Shown here: positions 1 to 6,957 of the stretch, piece by piece
How the letters are laid out: each line of letters starts with the position of its first letter
How positions within the stretch are numbered: the stretch's first letter is position 1
DNA from: an uncultured Oscillospiraceae bacterium
GTDB lineage: Bacteria; Bacillota; Clostridia; Oscillospirales; Oscillospiraceae
Direction: 5' to 3'
Assembly (NCBI GenBank): GCA_910584045.1
Contig: CAJTYO010000041.1
Coordinates: forward strand, 1-24,132
DNA: 24,132 nt
Notes under the pieces: model-generated
Seen by the model: the letters and a program-made list of their open reading frames with translations, nothing else
Told to the model about the DNA's origin: nothing
The model's database searches: none
Position numbers and translations under genes: made by a program

Positions 1-276
1 AATACAAATAATTATGAGGTAATTGAAAATTATTCAGGCTCTACGTTTCTTGGAGAGATGGTTACAACCTTGGCTTTTATCGTAAAACCTGACCGCAATT
101 TTTTTGACGCATTGGAACAGCTGTCCAGCTTCTTGGAGACAAAGTTGGAGGCAGGGGAGATTGACGATTCTGCCATCGAAGAACTCGAAGGTACGAATGT
201 GGATTATGTATATACAGATTCTGTTGACGCAGATGCGGTAGTGTACTTTCCCTTTATAAAGGACTACCATCCCTGA
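1..276 (+). CDS. Hypothetical protein, 5' end outside window
   Basis: The reading frame is open from base 1 to the TGA at 274-276, so about 91 residues of the C-terminal part are visible and the start lies upstream. The ATG at 58 is internal and has no ribosome binding site, so I treat it as a methionine within a longer protein. The visible part is acidic and mixed, with an amphipathic helix-like stretch (ALEQLSSFLETKLEAG) and no motif or membrane segment that I recognise. It lies about 2.3 kb inside an integrative element that ends at tRNA-Arg, so it is probably element cargo or a conjugation-associated accessory gene. The function is unknown. That it is coding is likely; anything more is guesswork. 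Confidence 0.55.
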   Translation, partial: NTNNYEVIENYSGSTFLGEMVTTLAFIVKPDRNFFDALEQLSSFLETKLEAGEIDDSAIEELEGTNVDYVYTDSVDADAVVYFPFIKDYHP

Positions 277-305
277 TTTGATCTTGTGCTTCAGGAGGAA
301 AGGCT

Positions 306-458
306 ATGATTTATTTTACCGCAGATACACATTCTTTTCACAACAACATCCTCCGAGTTGCTGGGGTGCGGCGTTTTGATGTTGGGGTAGATGCAAATGG
401 GATGTCCCCTGTCAGCCTTGAGGATATCCTCGCCTTTTGGGGTGGGGGCACGCCATAA
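306..458 (+). pseudogene. Internally deleted metallophosphoesterase relic
   Basis: A 50-residue frame begins after a good ribosome binding site (AGGAGG about 9 bases upstream). Residues 2-9 (IYFTADTH) are the metal-binding N-terminus of calcineurin-like phosphoesterases, where Asp and His bind metal. Residues 22-43 (starting RRFDVGVDANG) are the characteristic C-terminal end of the same small bacterial phosphoesterases, which are normally about 170-190 residues long. The middle, with the remaining metal ligands (GNHD and GHxH), is absent, and the two ends are joined in frame at about residues 16-20. The protein cannot be an active phosphoesterase. It may still be translated as a short peptide. 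A terminator follows directly. The family call comes from remembered motifs; the deletion is inferred. Confidence 0.6.
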
Positions 459-466
459 TTGAAGAA

Positions 467-519
467 GCCCGCTGGAAAAGAGTGTGCGATTTCTCGCATT
501 CTGTTCCAGCGGGCTTTTT
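467..519 (+). terminator. Rho-independent terminator
   Basis: An 11-base perfect stem (467-477 pairing with 504-514) is followed by a T run (515-519). The loop contains a second small stem. It ends transcription of the phosphoesterase relic and separates it from the excisionase-integrase pair. Confidence 0.8.
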
Positions 520-530
520 ATCGCAACGGC

Positions 531-606
531 TCAGTTGGGCCTTTTCTTACGAAATGCCTCTATGGTGCATTCAGTTGGCACTATGCTCAGTTGTCCACTC
601 AGTTGG
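531..606. repeat. Four direct copies of TCAGTTG upstream of the excisionase gene
   Basis: TCAGTTG occurs at 531, 571, 587 and 599, followed by G in three copies and T in one. The last three copies are 16 and 12 bases apart. They lie within 160 bases upstream of the excisionase start and in no credible gene. Clustered short direct repeats beside xis or int are often binding sites for the excisionase or an element regulator. That role is an inference. Confidence 0.45.
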
Positions 607-690
607 CGGATAGGCTGTGAGCTTTTCGTTTTGTGGCGAAAGCGGAGGTCAACGGGAAAATCTTGTGAAAATGACAAGGAGGACAACAAA

Positions 691-888
691 ATGACGTATG
701 CAAACTTTGAAACCATGCCCCTCGTTCTCAGTGTGGAGGACATTGCTGATACCCTCCTCATTGGGCGAAATAAGGCGTATAGCCTTGTTAATTCAGGCGT
801 TATCAAGGCGCTGAAAATCGGCCAGCACTATCGGATTCCCAGAGATGAGTTTATCAAGTTTGTCAAAAATGGTGTGCAGAACGCCTGA
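691..888 (+). CDS. xis: Excisionase / helix-turn-helix DNA-binding protein
   Basis: A 65-residue protein of the MerR-like helix-turn-helix excisionase family (the HTH_17 or excise type). Residues about 12-58 hold the pattern LSVEDIADTLLIGRNKAYSLVNSG, then LKIGQHYRIPRDEFIKFV, which is the usual helix-turn-helix plus wing of excisionases paired with tyrosine integrases. The start is set by AAGGAGG at 676-682; a longer upstream frame exists but is unlikely. The gene lies just upstream of the integrase and reads the same way, as expected for an excision module. It would bend DNA at the element ends and bias the integrase towards excision. Length and fold are normal for the family, and the gene looks intact even though its integrase partner is frameshifted. 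Confidence 0.85.
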   Translation: MTYANFETMPLVLSVEDIADTLLIGRNKAYSLVNSGVIKALKIGQHYRIPRDEFIKFVKNGVQNA

Positions 889-895
889 ATACCGG

Positions 896-927
896 GGACT
901 GTCCGCTGCTTAAGCGACGGACAGTCC
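896..927 (+). terminator. Hairpin between excisionase and integrase
   Basis: A 10-base perfect stem (896-905 with 918-927) with a 12-base loop lies between the excisionase stop and the integrase ribosome binding site. No T run follows, so it is more likely an attenuating or RNA-stabilising hairpin that lowers integrase expression than a full terminator. Confidence 0.5.
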
Positions 928-951
928 TGGCTCTATCACAAGGAGGCCGCT

Positions 952-2351
952 ATGTCTATCAGAAAGCGAGGTAACCGCTACCAAGTTACTTACCGTGTTC
1001 CCGGCGAGGCCACGCCACGGACGGAAACCTTCAAGTCGGAGGATGAAGCCTTGATTCGGGAAGCTCAGATTAGGCTTGCCAAGAAGAACGGCACCTTTGA
1101 ACCGCCTGTACGGCTTGCCAAAGGTAAGATTGCACCAAAGAAGGATGTTACCGTCAAAGAGTTCTTGGACGAGTATGTAGAGGTTTACGGGCTGAAAAAG
1201 TGGGGTAATTCCTTTTACACAGCGAACCTGGGCCTTATCAGGAACTACATCATTCCCTATATCGGAGAACGCTACGTCAGTTCCATGACTACCAGGGTAT
1301 GGATACCTACTATACCATGCTTTTGGAACAGCCTGCTGTAATCGTTTCTGGCCACCAGGACACTGGGGCAAAGGTCAGTGCCCATACGGTGTCCAGAGTC
1401 CACAAACTGCTGAAAAGTGCCTTCGGAAAAGCGGTAGCTTGGGAGTATATTTCGACTAACCCCACTCTTGGCGCTACTCTGCCGGAACGGCACAGTAAAG
1501 AGCGGGCCGTATGGTCAGGCGATGAAGCGATCGAGGCCCTGAATGTGTGCGAGGAGCCAGCTCTGCGCACCTGTCTCTATCTGGCGTTGGGATGTTCCCT
1601 TCGGCTGGGAGAAATCTTGGGTTTACAGTGGGCTAATATCCACATTGATGGCCCTCATGACTCCGCTGAAGAGGCACATTTTAGGATAGACCGCGAGCTT
1701 CGCCGCTGCTCTAACGAGAGCATTGAGGCCTTGGAAAAGGTTAACCGCAGTACGATTATGTTCAAATTTCCCAAGGTCATGCCCAAAAAGGCCACGACCA
1801 GTCTTGTCCTAAAAGCTCCTAAGACGGAGAGCAGCAACCGCACCATCTATCTGCCTCAAGCTGTAATTGACGAGCTGCGTACCGTTAAGGCCCAGCAGGA
1901 GCAGTACAAGGCCATGCTGGGCGAGGAATACCAAGACTATGATTTGGTGATCGCTCAGATCAACGGACGGCCCTATGAGCAGCGTATCATCGACAAGATG
2001 TTTTACAAGCTGATCGAGGAAAATTCTCTGCGCCCCGTGGTCTTTCACAGTCTGCGGCACAGCAGTACATCCCTGAAGTTGAAACTGAGTAAAGGCAATA
2101 TCAAAGCCGTTCAAGGCGATACAGGTCACGCTGAGGCCAGAATGGTCACTGATACCTATGCCCACGGTTTTGACGCTGACCGTAAACTGATTGCGCAGGA
2201 AATGGATAGGGGCTTTTTCTCCAAGGTGGGAGCCGAGCAGAGGTCAGCGGAAACCGACAGTGCGACCATGGAGCTGCTAAAACAGTTGGTACGGCAGCAC
2301 CCGGAGCTGTTAACTGAATTGCTGAGAGAGGCCAATGGGGAGCGGAAATAG
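952..2351 (+). pseudogene. int: Tyrosine site-specific integrase, frameshifted
   Basis: The first 115 residues (from 952, after AAGGAGG) are the N-terminal arm-binding and core-binding part (DVTVKEFLDEYVEVYGL, then IIPYIGERYVSSMTTR). The frame then fails. Translation continues correctly in another frame from the ATG at 1299 (MDTYYTMLLEQPAV) to the stop at 2351. One base is missing between 1297 and 1298, where family members read TTRDMDTYY. The catalytic domain is complete: Arg in ALGCSLRLGEILGL, His-x-x-Arg in HSLRH, His in TGHAEARMV and the Tyr nucleophile in DTYAH. The joined protein would be about 466 residues, the usual length for Gram-positive integrative-element integrases. The gene points at tRNA-Arg 180 bases downstream, its likely target. 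Either the gene is dead or the base is a sequencing error. Confidence 0.85.
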
Positions 2352-2370
2352 TGGGTTGAAATTGGTTAAA

Positions 2371-2431
2371 TGTAGGCAAGTGTAGGCAAAATGCTGCTTT
2401 TCAGCCTCAGAATGCCGAAAATTTGTAGGCA
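2371..2431. repeat. Three copies of TGTAGGCA between integrase and tRNA
   Basis: TGTAGGCA is found at 2371-2378, 2381-2388 and 2424-2431, in the short non-coding space between the integrase stop and the tRNA used as the insertion site. This is where arm-type binding sites for the integrase N-terminal domain are expected. The repeats are seen directly; the function is inferred from position. Confidence 0.45.
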
Positions 2432-2493
2432 GAATATTCGTCAGAATGGATTAATAACCACTCGGGTCGGTAAAATGTAATGCCGTAAAAAAG

Positions 2494-2530
2494 TTGTAAA
2501 AACGCCCGATATTTTGCAATATCCGGCGTT
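2494..2530 (-). terminator. Terminator of the tRNA-Arg gene
   Basis: On the minus strand, directly after the tRNA 3' CCA, there is a 13-base stem with one mismatch and a GCAA tetraloop (2501-2530), followed by a T run at about 2497-2502. It ends tRNA transcription. It lies on the element side of the tRNA 3' end, so the present copy may have been supplied by the integrated element. Confidence 0.7.
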
Positions 2531-2531
2531 T

Positions 2532-2608
2532 TGGCACCCCGAACTGGATTCGAACCAGCGGCCTGTCGCTTAGGAGGCGACCGCTCTATCCATCTGAGCT
2601 ATCGGGGC
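2532..2608 (-). tRNA. tRNA-Arg (anticodon CCT)
   Basis: A complete cloverleaf is seen on the minus strand. The 5' acceptor strand GCCCCGA pairs with TCGGGGT (one G-T pair at the end). The D arm is GCTC/GAGC. The anticodon arm is GTCGC/GCGAC around the loop CTCCTAA, giving anticodon CCT. The T arm holds TTCGAAT, and CCA is encoded. The 3' end faces the integrase at 952-2351. That fits the common use of tRNA-Arg 3' ends as attachment sites by integrative elements, so one attachment site should overlap about 2532-2560. The exact core cannot be drawn without the other element end. No convincing promoter is seen directly upstream. Confidence 0.93.
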
Positions 2609-3012
2609 ATATTCACTTGTATGCGCAAGATATACGATTAATCATATGAGCTAATGAGGCCTATATTAGAACTTATATCCATAAGAAAATAAACTCCTGG
2701 TAAAATACATATATGAAAGAAAACGCACAAAAGCCATACTCCGGCGACTTTATGACTAGTGAGACGAAATCGTCCCGCGACATACTGGAATGCGTAACTA
2801 CATGTGGGGCAAACGGGAATTGACGGATGTTGTGCTGTAATTTGGTTGATTCAGTGTACAAATGAAAACAATCGCCCCATAATTTTTCGCCGTATTCAAC
2901 GTTACATACTGAACGAGTGGGCTTTGAGACAAAATTCTATTGTTCACACTTTGTACAATCGTTTACAATACTATATAAAGTCCACCAGCGAACAGTAATA
3001 CTCCGAATAACA
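2609..3012. other. AT-rich non-coding stretch
   Basis: About 400 bases separate tRNA-Arg from the IS630 relic. Short open frames occur on both strands, but none has a ribosome binding site, a recognisable motif or codon use like the core genes. I see no convincing tRNA promoter here. It appears to be decayed or non-coding sequence. Confidence 0.5.
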
Positions 3013-3570
3013 TCAGCTGTAAGGGAGTAAATCCCAAATGCACTCTACCACTCTCTCCAGAGAAGCAAGCACCTCATTTTTGAATCCACGCTTGCGCAGT
3101 TCTTTCCAAACTTCCTCGGTTAGATTCATTTTAGGCGTGTATGGAAGAACAAAGAGCAGTCACAAGTCTTAAGGAATGCAAAGAATATCAGTCTTATACC
3201 AGACAGCGCCATCGCAACAAACAAGAATCATATCGTCAGGATACCGCTTTGACAGCTGGATCGGAAAGAGGTTCACACAAAACGTATTTATATATGACAC
3301 GACCAAGAAACCGGAGTCTTCAGTTAATGGCTCGACGGCCCCATTCTGCGTAACAGTATTCCCGAAACAATAGTAGGGAACAGACAGTTGCCAGAGTAAA
3401 GCTTTTCAGAAATGGTCTGCAAATCCTTACTCAAAATATTTCCTAATTGAGATCGCTGATATGAGCGAGGTGATTACCTGCGCGGTTGCAATCTCCTTCT
3501 TACTATTTCCTTCACAACGTAACGCTAATACTTTCAACCAATTTTCAATTTGCTTATCCAAGTTGGCTTT
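3013..3570 (-). pseudogene. IS630-family transposase relic
   Basis: Read on the minus strand, fragments of one IS630-type DDE transposase appear in order. The N-terminal helix-turn-helix region is KQIENWLKVLALRCEGNSKKEIATA (3555-3481). After a frameshift comes a stretch ending LQTISEKLYSGN. After an internal gap comes NGAVEPL to SKRYPDDMILVCCDGAVWYK, which holds the second catalytic Asp in CDGA. The C-terminus is LPYTPKMNLTEEVWKELRKRGFKNE, which holds the third acidic residue in the PYTPxxNxxE pattern, and the relic ends at a stop at 3013-3015. There are in-frame stops (around 3165-3180), at least one frameshift and a deletion of the middle. No terminal inverted repeats could be fixed. The element is long dead. 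Confidence 0.8.
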
Positions 3571-3587
3571 CTATGCGGATTTAATTC

Positions 3588-3705
3588 CCAATATTGTCCT
3601 ACGCTGAATTTATAACTTTATTCTTATTACCGGGGCTATTTATAACCAAAACCAATAGTTTTATTGCATTTTAGTATAAACATAAAATCTCCAATTTTGT
3701 CCTAC
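3588..3705. repeat. Short direct repeat pair near the IS630 relic
   Basis: A 15-base sequence (CCAATATTGTCCTAC) at 3588-3602 recurs at 3691-3705 with one change. The pair lies just outside the N-terminal end of the IS630 relic and may mark a former element end or a small duplication. No inverted partner was found on the other side. Confidence 0.35.
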
Positions 3706-3717
3706 CAGATAATAGAT

Positions 3718-3766
3718 AACCTATCACTTAGGTGACAGTGCTCTATTCATCCTGAGCTATTAGAAA
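3718..3766 (-). pseudogene. Decayed tRNA-Arg-like gene
   Basis: On the minus strand this segment follows the intact tRNA-Arg(CCT) at 2532-2608 through the 5' half. The D arm reads GCTCAGGATGAATAGAGC, with one extra base. The anticodon arm reads TGTCACCTAAGTGATAGG, where the loop has lost a base compared with CTCCTAA. The T arm and acceptor 3' strand are not recognisable. About three quarters of 45 aligned positions match by eye. It cannot fold as a functional tRNA. The surviving part is the 5' half, so this is not the 3'-end duplication that integrating elements leave; a decayed second tRNA gene is more likely. Confidence 0.6.
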
Positions 3767-3824
3767 ATGTGAAAAGTGAGGTGTTGATGAGGAATTTGGG
3801 TGGCTTAAAAATTTGTTGGACTCT

Positions 3825-3853
3825 ATTATACCTAATTATGCATCGTTTGTCAA
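3825..3853 (-). promoter_or_regulatory. Perfect consensus sigma-A promoter facing the tRNA relic
   Basis: On the minus strand, TTGACA (3853-3848) and TATAAT (3830-3825) are separated by exactly 17 bases. Transcription would start near 3818 and run towards the tRNA-like relic (5' end about 50 bases on), then through the IS630 relic towards tRNA-Arg at 2608. No coding region follows. Confidence 0.75.
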
Positions 3854-3995
3854 TTCCTAACCGATAATGGAACCAGGGGTTAATATTCTATGAATAAATT
3901 ATGATTAAATTACGAGCGACAATACGACTATAGATTACGCTTACTTAGACAGCATCCAAACTTATGTTTTCGATATCCGCCTCCAACTTTTCCAC

Positions 3996-4024
3996 TTGAA
4001 ATTACGCCGCATGTGTGCTAGAAT
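3996..4024 (+). promoter_or_regulatory. Sigma-A promoter of the lipoprotein gene
   Basis: TTGAAA (3996-4001) and TAGAAT (4019-4024) are spaced 17 bases apart, about 65 bases upstream of the lipoprotein start. GC content rises sharply from here, marking the start of the core. Confidence 0.7.
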
Positions 4025-4089
4025 CGGTCCGTGTGAGGCCGCCAAACCAACAAACTCGAGCGGCACATTGCCTAAGGAGATTACATGTT

Positions 4090-4692
4090 ATGAAACGATT
4101 TTTTGCTCTGCTCTGTGTCTTGGTGCTGACTCTGTCACTGACGGCCTGCGGCAGCAAGGAGGAGGACCCGCCCAAGACCGACGAGCCCGTGCCGCCCGCC
4201 GCAGACAGCAAGGGAGACGTCCAGACATCCCCCGATGCCCCCGCCTCCGACGAGCCCCAGATGCCCGCCGGCCCTGCCCCCGAAGTGAAGTCCGACAGCA
4301 AATATGTGCTCGCTTACCAGGGCTGCCAGTTGCCCATGAACGCAGATTTCGCACCCATTCTGGCCTATCTGGGAGAGCCCGCCAGCTACTTTGAGGCGGA
4401 GAGCTGCGCCTTTGACGGGCTGGACAAAACCTACACCTATGACGGGGTAGAAATCCTTACATACCCCGACGGGGACCTGGACCGTATTTCCGTGGTCCGC
4501 ATTCTAACCGACGCCGTCTCCACTGCTGAGGGAATCACCATTGGCTCTACTGCCGAGGACGTCACGGCGGCCTACGGTGAGGGCGGATCCCGGTATGAAT
4601 ACGAGGACGGAGACTGCCTCCTGTCCTTTATCCTTCAGGACGGCAAGACTGTATCCGTGGAGTATACCGCTCTGAATGATATGCTGGGCTAA
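4090..4692 (+). CDS. Secreted lipoprotein of unknown function
   Basis: A 200-residue protein whose lipobox LTAC ends at Cys20 after a short charged and hydrophobic signal (MKRFFALLCVLVLTLSLTAC). It should be lipid-anchored on the outer face of the membrane. Residues 21-68 form a Pro/Asp/Glu-rich linker. The folded part (about 70-200) contains the pattern ITIGSTAEDVTAAYGEGG, typical of small repeat domains in Firmicute lipoproteins related in shape to BLIP/SmpA-type folds; that resemblance is weak. The start at 4090 is chosen because TAAGGAG lies about 10 bases upstream and the signal peptide begins there; a longer upstream frame is not credible. The gene has its own promoter and is monocistronic, converging on the lipoate operon across a shared terminator. 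Confidence 0.85.
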   Translation: MKRFFALLCVLVLTLSLTACGSKEEDPPKTDEPVPPAADSKGDVQTSPDAPASDEPQMPAGPAPEVKSDSKYVLAYQGCQLPMNADFAPILAYLGEPASYFEAESCAFDGLDKTYTYDGVEILTYPDGDLDRISVVRILTDAVSTAEGITIGSTAEDVTAAYGEGGSRYEYEDGDCLLSFILQDGKTVSVEYTALNDMLG

Positions 4693-4693
4693 A

Positions 4694-4717
4694 ATACTTT
4701 TTTGAAACAAAAAGTAT
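4694..4717. terminator. Small AT-rich hairpin after the lipoprotein gene
   Basis: A 9-base perfect stem (4694-4702 with 4709-4717) lies directly after the stop codon. It may help terminate transcription, but the strong terminator about 70 bases further is the likelier stop. Confidence 0.4.
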
Positions 4718-4786
4718 CAAAAGCCACCATAGACGGCCTACGAGTGGCGGTATAGCTCTCCTTATTTTGGAATCGTAAAAGGCGCA

Positions 4787-4826
4787 AAAAGGGCTCCCGC
4801 ACCGAACTTGGTGCGGGAGCCCTTTT
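4787..4826. terminator. Bidirectional rho-independent terminator
   Basis: A 17-base perfect stem (4787-4803 with 4810-4826) and a 6-base loop has a terminal A run on one side and T run on the other, so it works in both directions. It separates the lipoprotein gene from the convergent lipoate operon, whose last stop codon is only 5 bases away. Confidence 0.9.
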
Positions 4827-4830
4827 CCGT

Positions 4831-5811
4831 CTATTCTGCGATGGCCCGGGCCATCTCTGCGGCGGACACTCGGTAGACCGCTCTGTCCAAGCCGCGGCGC
4901 GTCAACGCCTCCTCCACCGCCGTCCGCTCGTAGCAGCAACCCTCCAGGGCCGCGCCCAGCTCCTCCCCGGCCAGAGCGGAGAAGAAATCCCCGGTGACCG
5001 CCGCCCGGCGGATCACGCCTTTCTTGACCTCCAGGCAGAAGGTCATAGAGCCCCCTGGAAAGCGGCCTGTGCGTTGGATGTTGAATCCAGGCCCCTGGCT
5101 GTAGACGCTCTCCCAGGAACTGAAGCGCTCCCGTCCGAGCGCTGCAATGCGCCCGCAATCCACCTCGGTGAGCGCGTAGCGTGCGCCCTCCGTCCCAAGA
5201 ATACAGCCAACCATGCTGTCCTTGAACGCCTCTATGTCCATGGAGACCGGCAGGTGTCTGGCAATGTTGGTCACCCGCTCCCGGACGGAGCGGATGCTCT
5301 TGGACTGGATTTTATAGGGGTCCACGGTGGTGGCGGCGGCCATCTGCTCCAGGTCCGTGTCGAAGAGCAGGGACCCGTGATGGACCACCCGGGTTCCCAG
5401 CCGGTACTGGGCGCTGCCGGAGATCTTCCTCCCGGCTACGAGCAAGTCGTTGCGCCCGTTGAAGGCCGCCTCCACCCCCAGCTCCCCCAGAGCCTTGATG
5501 ACCGGGGTGAGATAGCGCTGAAACTGGATATCCTCCCCCCGGGATTCCTCAATAAAGGTGAATTGCCAGCCCCCCAGGTCGGTATAGATGGTGCCCCCGC
5601 CGCTCATGCGCCGGACGATGCGGATGCCGTGGGCGGCGGCATAGGCGCGGTCCACCTCCTCCAGCACGTTCTGGTAGCGCCCCACCATCAGCGTGGGAGT
5701 GGTCCGCCAGAAGAGGAACACCGTATCCGGAAGGGGCTTCTCCACCGCGAAATAGTACTCCAGTCCGAAGTTCCAGCACACATCCGTAGAGCCGGTCTCA
5801 ATGTAGATCAT
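4831..5811 (-). CDS. lplA: Lipoate-protein ligase A
   Basis: A 326-residue ligase that would activate free lipoate with ATP and attach it to a lysine of lipoyl domains in the cytoplasm. The family signature RRMSGGGTIYTDLGGWQF is at residues 67-84 (the RRxSGGGxVYHDxGNxxF pattern). The lysine motif GRKISGSAQYR is at 127-137, with Lys129 as the likely lipoyl-adenylate-binding residue. A C-terminal accessory domain follows, as in full-length LplA. The start at 5811 is chosen over an upstream one because GGAGGAAG lies just before it and residue 1 begins the typical MIYIETGSTD. It overlaps the end of lipA by 14 bases, so the two are translationally linked. It is the last gene of the operon. It is clearly divergent from the second ligase at 6958-7905, so the two are not a recent duplication. 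Confidence 0.92.
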   Translation of the reverse strand: MIYIETGSTDVCWNFGLEYYFAVEKPLPDTVFLFWRTTPTLMVGRYQNVLEEVDRAYAAAHGIRIVRRMSGGGTIYTDLGGWQFTFIEESRGEDIQFQRYLTPVIKALGELGVEAAFNGRNDLLVAGRKISGSAQYRLGTRVVHHGSLLFDTDLEQMAAATTVDPYKIQSKSIRSVRERVTNIARHLPVSMDIEAFKDSMVGCILGTEGARYALTEVDCGRIAALGRERFSSWESVYSQGPGFNIQRTGRFPGGSMTFCLEVKKGVIRRAAVTGDFFSALAGEELGAALEGCCYERTAVEEALTRRGLDRAVYRVSAAEMARAIAE

Positions 5812-6658
5812 GTACTTCCTCCAGCGCCTCCCAGGCCCGGTAGGAGCTCCTGGCCAGTGGCGCAGAAGCCACGTGGCGGAAGCCCTTGGCCAGGGCCATG
5901 TCCCTGTACCGGGCAAAATCCTCCGGCGAGGCATATCGGGCCAGGGGGTGGTGTTCCGGCGAGGGCTGGAGGTACTGCCCGATGGTCAGGATGTCCACCC
6001 CCACGGCCAGCACGTCGTCCAGCAGCTCCTCGATTTGCTCCTCCGTCTCCCCCAGGCCCACCATGAAGCCGGTTTTGGTCAGGAGCGCCGGTTCCTTCTT
6101 CTTGCAATAGCGCAACACGTCCAGACTCCGGCGGTAGTCCGCCTGGGGCCGCACGGCCCCCTGTAGGGCCCGCACAGTCTCTACGTTGTGGTTGAGGACC
6201 TCTGGGCGGGCCGCAACGATCACGTCCAGGGCAGCGGTGTTTCCCTGCATATCGGAGATCAACGTCTCCACCGTGGTTCCAGGACAGCGGGAGCGGATGG
6301 CCTCCAGTACGGCGGCGAAGTGGGCTGCACCCCCATCGGTCAGGTCGTCCCGGGTGGGGCAGGTCAGCACCACGTGGCGCAGGCCCAGCCGCTCCACAGC
6401 GGCTGCCACATTCTCCGGCTCCTCGGGGTCCGGCGGAAGGGGATGGCCCGGTATAACATTGCAGAAGCGGCAGTTGCGGGTACACCGGCTGCCCAGGATC
6501 ATGAAAGTGGCCGTGTGCTTGCGGTAGCACTCCCCCAGGTTGGGGCAGTTGGCCTCCTTGCAAACGGTATTCAGCTTCAGCTCCCCCAGCAGCCGGGCCA
6601 CCTCCTCCACAGCCTCCTGGTTATACCGCACCCGCAGCCATTTCGGTTTTCTCTCCAT
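5798..6658 (-). CDS. lipA: Lipoyl synthase
   Basis: A 286-residue radical-SAM enzyme that inserts two sulfur atoms into octanoyl groups on lipoyl domains. The auxiliary iron-sulfur cluster cysteines are at 33, 38 and 44 (CKEANCPNLGEC), and the radical-SAM cysteines are at 59, 63 and 66 (CTRNCRFC). The conserved C-terminal RSSY serine ligand is at 270-273. All key residues are present and the length is normal. The start at 6658 gives MERKPKWL; the longer upstream frame overlaps the lipoyl-domain gene and is unlikely. It begins 5 bases after the lipoyl-domain gene and overlaps lplA. No octanoyltransferase (LipB or LipM) is visible nearby, so the octanoyl groups may come from a ligase acting on octanoate. 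That last point is inference. Confidence 0.96.
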   Translation of the reverse strand: MERKPKWLRVRYNQEAVEEVARLLGELKLNTVCKEANCPNLGECYRKHTATFMILGSRCTRNCRFCNVIPGHPLPPDPEEPENVAAAVERLGLRHVVLTCPTRDDLTDGGAAHFAAVLEAIRSRCPGTTVETLISDMQGNTAALDVIVAARPEVLNHNVETVRALQGAVRPQADYRRSLDVLRYCKKKEPALLTKTGFMVGLGETEEQIEELLDDVLAVGVDILTIGQYLQPSPEHHPLARYASPEDFARYRDMALAKGFRHVASAPLARSSYRAWEALEEVHDLH

Positions 6659-6663
6659 GGCTC

Positions 6664-6903
6664 TTACTCCGTTTCCAGCAGAGCCACCGGCGCGCCCGGG
6701 GCGAGCTCGTCGCCCTCCTCGCACAGCTGGCGCTTGAGAACGCCGGCCTCCGAGGCCTCGATCTGGTTCACCACCTTGTCCGTCTCAATCTCGTACAGGG
6801 GCTCCCCCGCCTCTACGGCTTCGCCCTCCTCCTTCAGCCAGGCGCACAGCACTCCGCTGCTCATCTCCTCCCGCAGCCGGGGGAGGGTCAGTTGCTTTTC
6901 CAT
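6664..6903 (-). CDS. Free-standing lipoyl-domain protein
   Basis: This 79-residue protein is a single lipoyl (biotinyl-like) domain and nothing else. The modified lysine is Lys43 in the ETDKVV motif, with the usual glycine-containing turns around it (EEGEAVEAGEPL and CEEGDELAPG). It resembles the first domain of 2-oxoacid dehydrogenase E2 subunits rather than the roughly 125-residue GcvH. It ends exactly where an E2 linker would begin, at a normal stop codon and 5 bases before lipA. It is the only likely lipoyl acceptor in the window and is embedded among two ligases and lipoyl synthase. It may be a mobile lipoyl carrier for an unlinked enzyme, or a truncated E2 gene. I favour a genuine small gene because its boundaries and operon spacing are clean. 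Confidence 0.88.
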   Translation of the reverse strand: MEKQLTLPRLREEMSSGVLCAWLKEEGEAVEAGEPLYEIETDKVVNQIEASEAGVLKRQLCEEGDELAPGAPVALLETE

Positions 6904-6957
6904 TGACGCTTCTCCATTCCATCTAAAAAATAATGCGCGCGGTCCCTCCGGCGGCCC

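Noticed and set aside
2804..2998. 64-codon open frame in the AT-rich gap
   Set aside because: No ribosome binding site, no recognisable motif, and it lies among relics; not supported as a gene.
3718..3766. tRNA-like relic as an attachment-site duplication of tRNA-Arg
   Set aside because: Integration duplicates the 3' end of a tRNA, but the part preserved here is the 5' half, so a decayed tRNA gene fits better.
5074..6066. Long plus-strand open frame of 330 codons opposite lplA and lipA
   Set aside because: It is very rich in Pro, Gly, Arg and His, has no ribosome binding site, and mirrors two clear enzymes on the other strand; a by-product of high GC.
6664..6903. Lipoyl-domain protein as glycine cleavage protein H
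   Set aside because: It is too short and lacks GcvH-specific flanking segments; the domain is of the E2 type.
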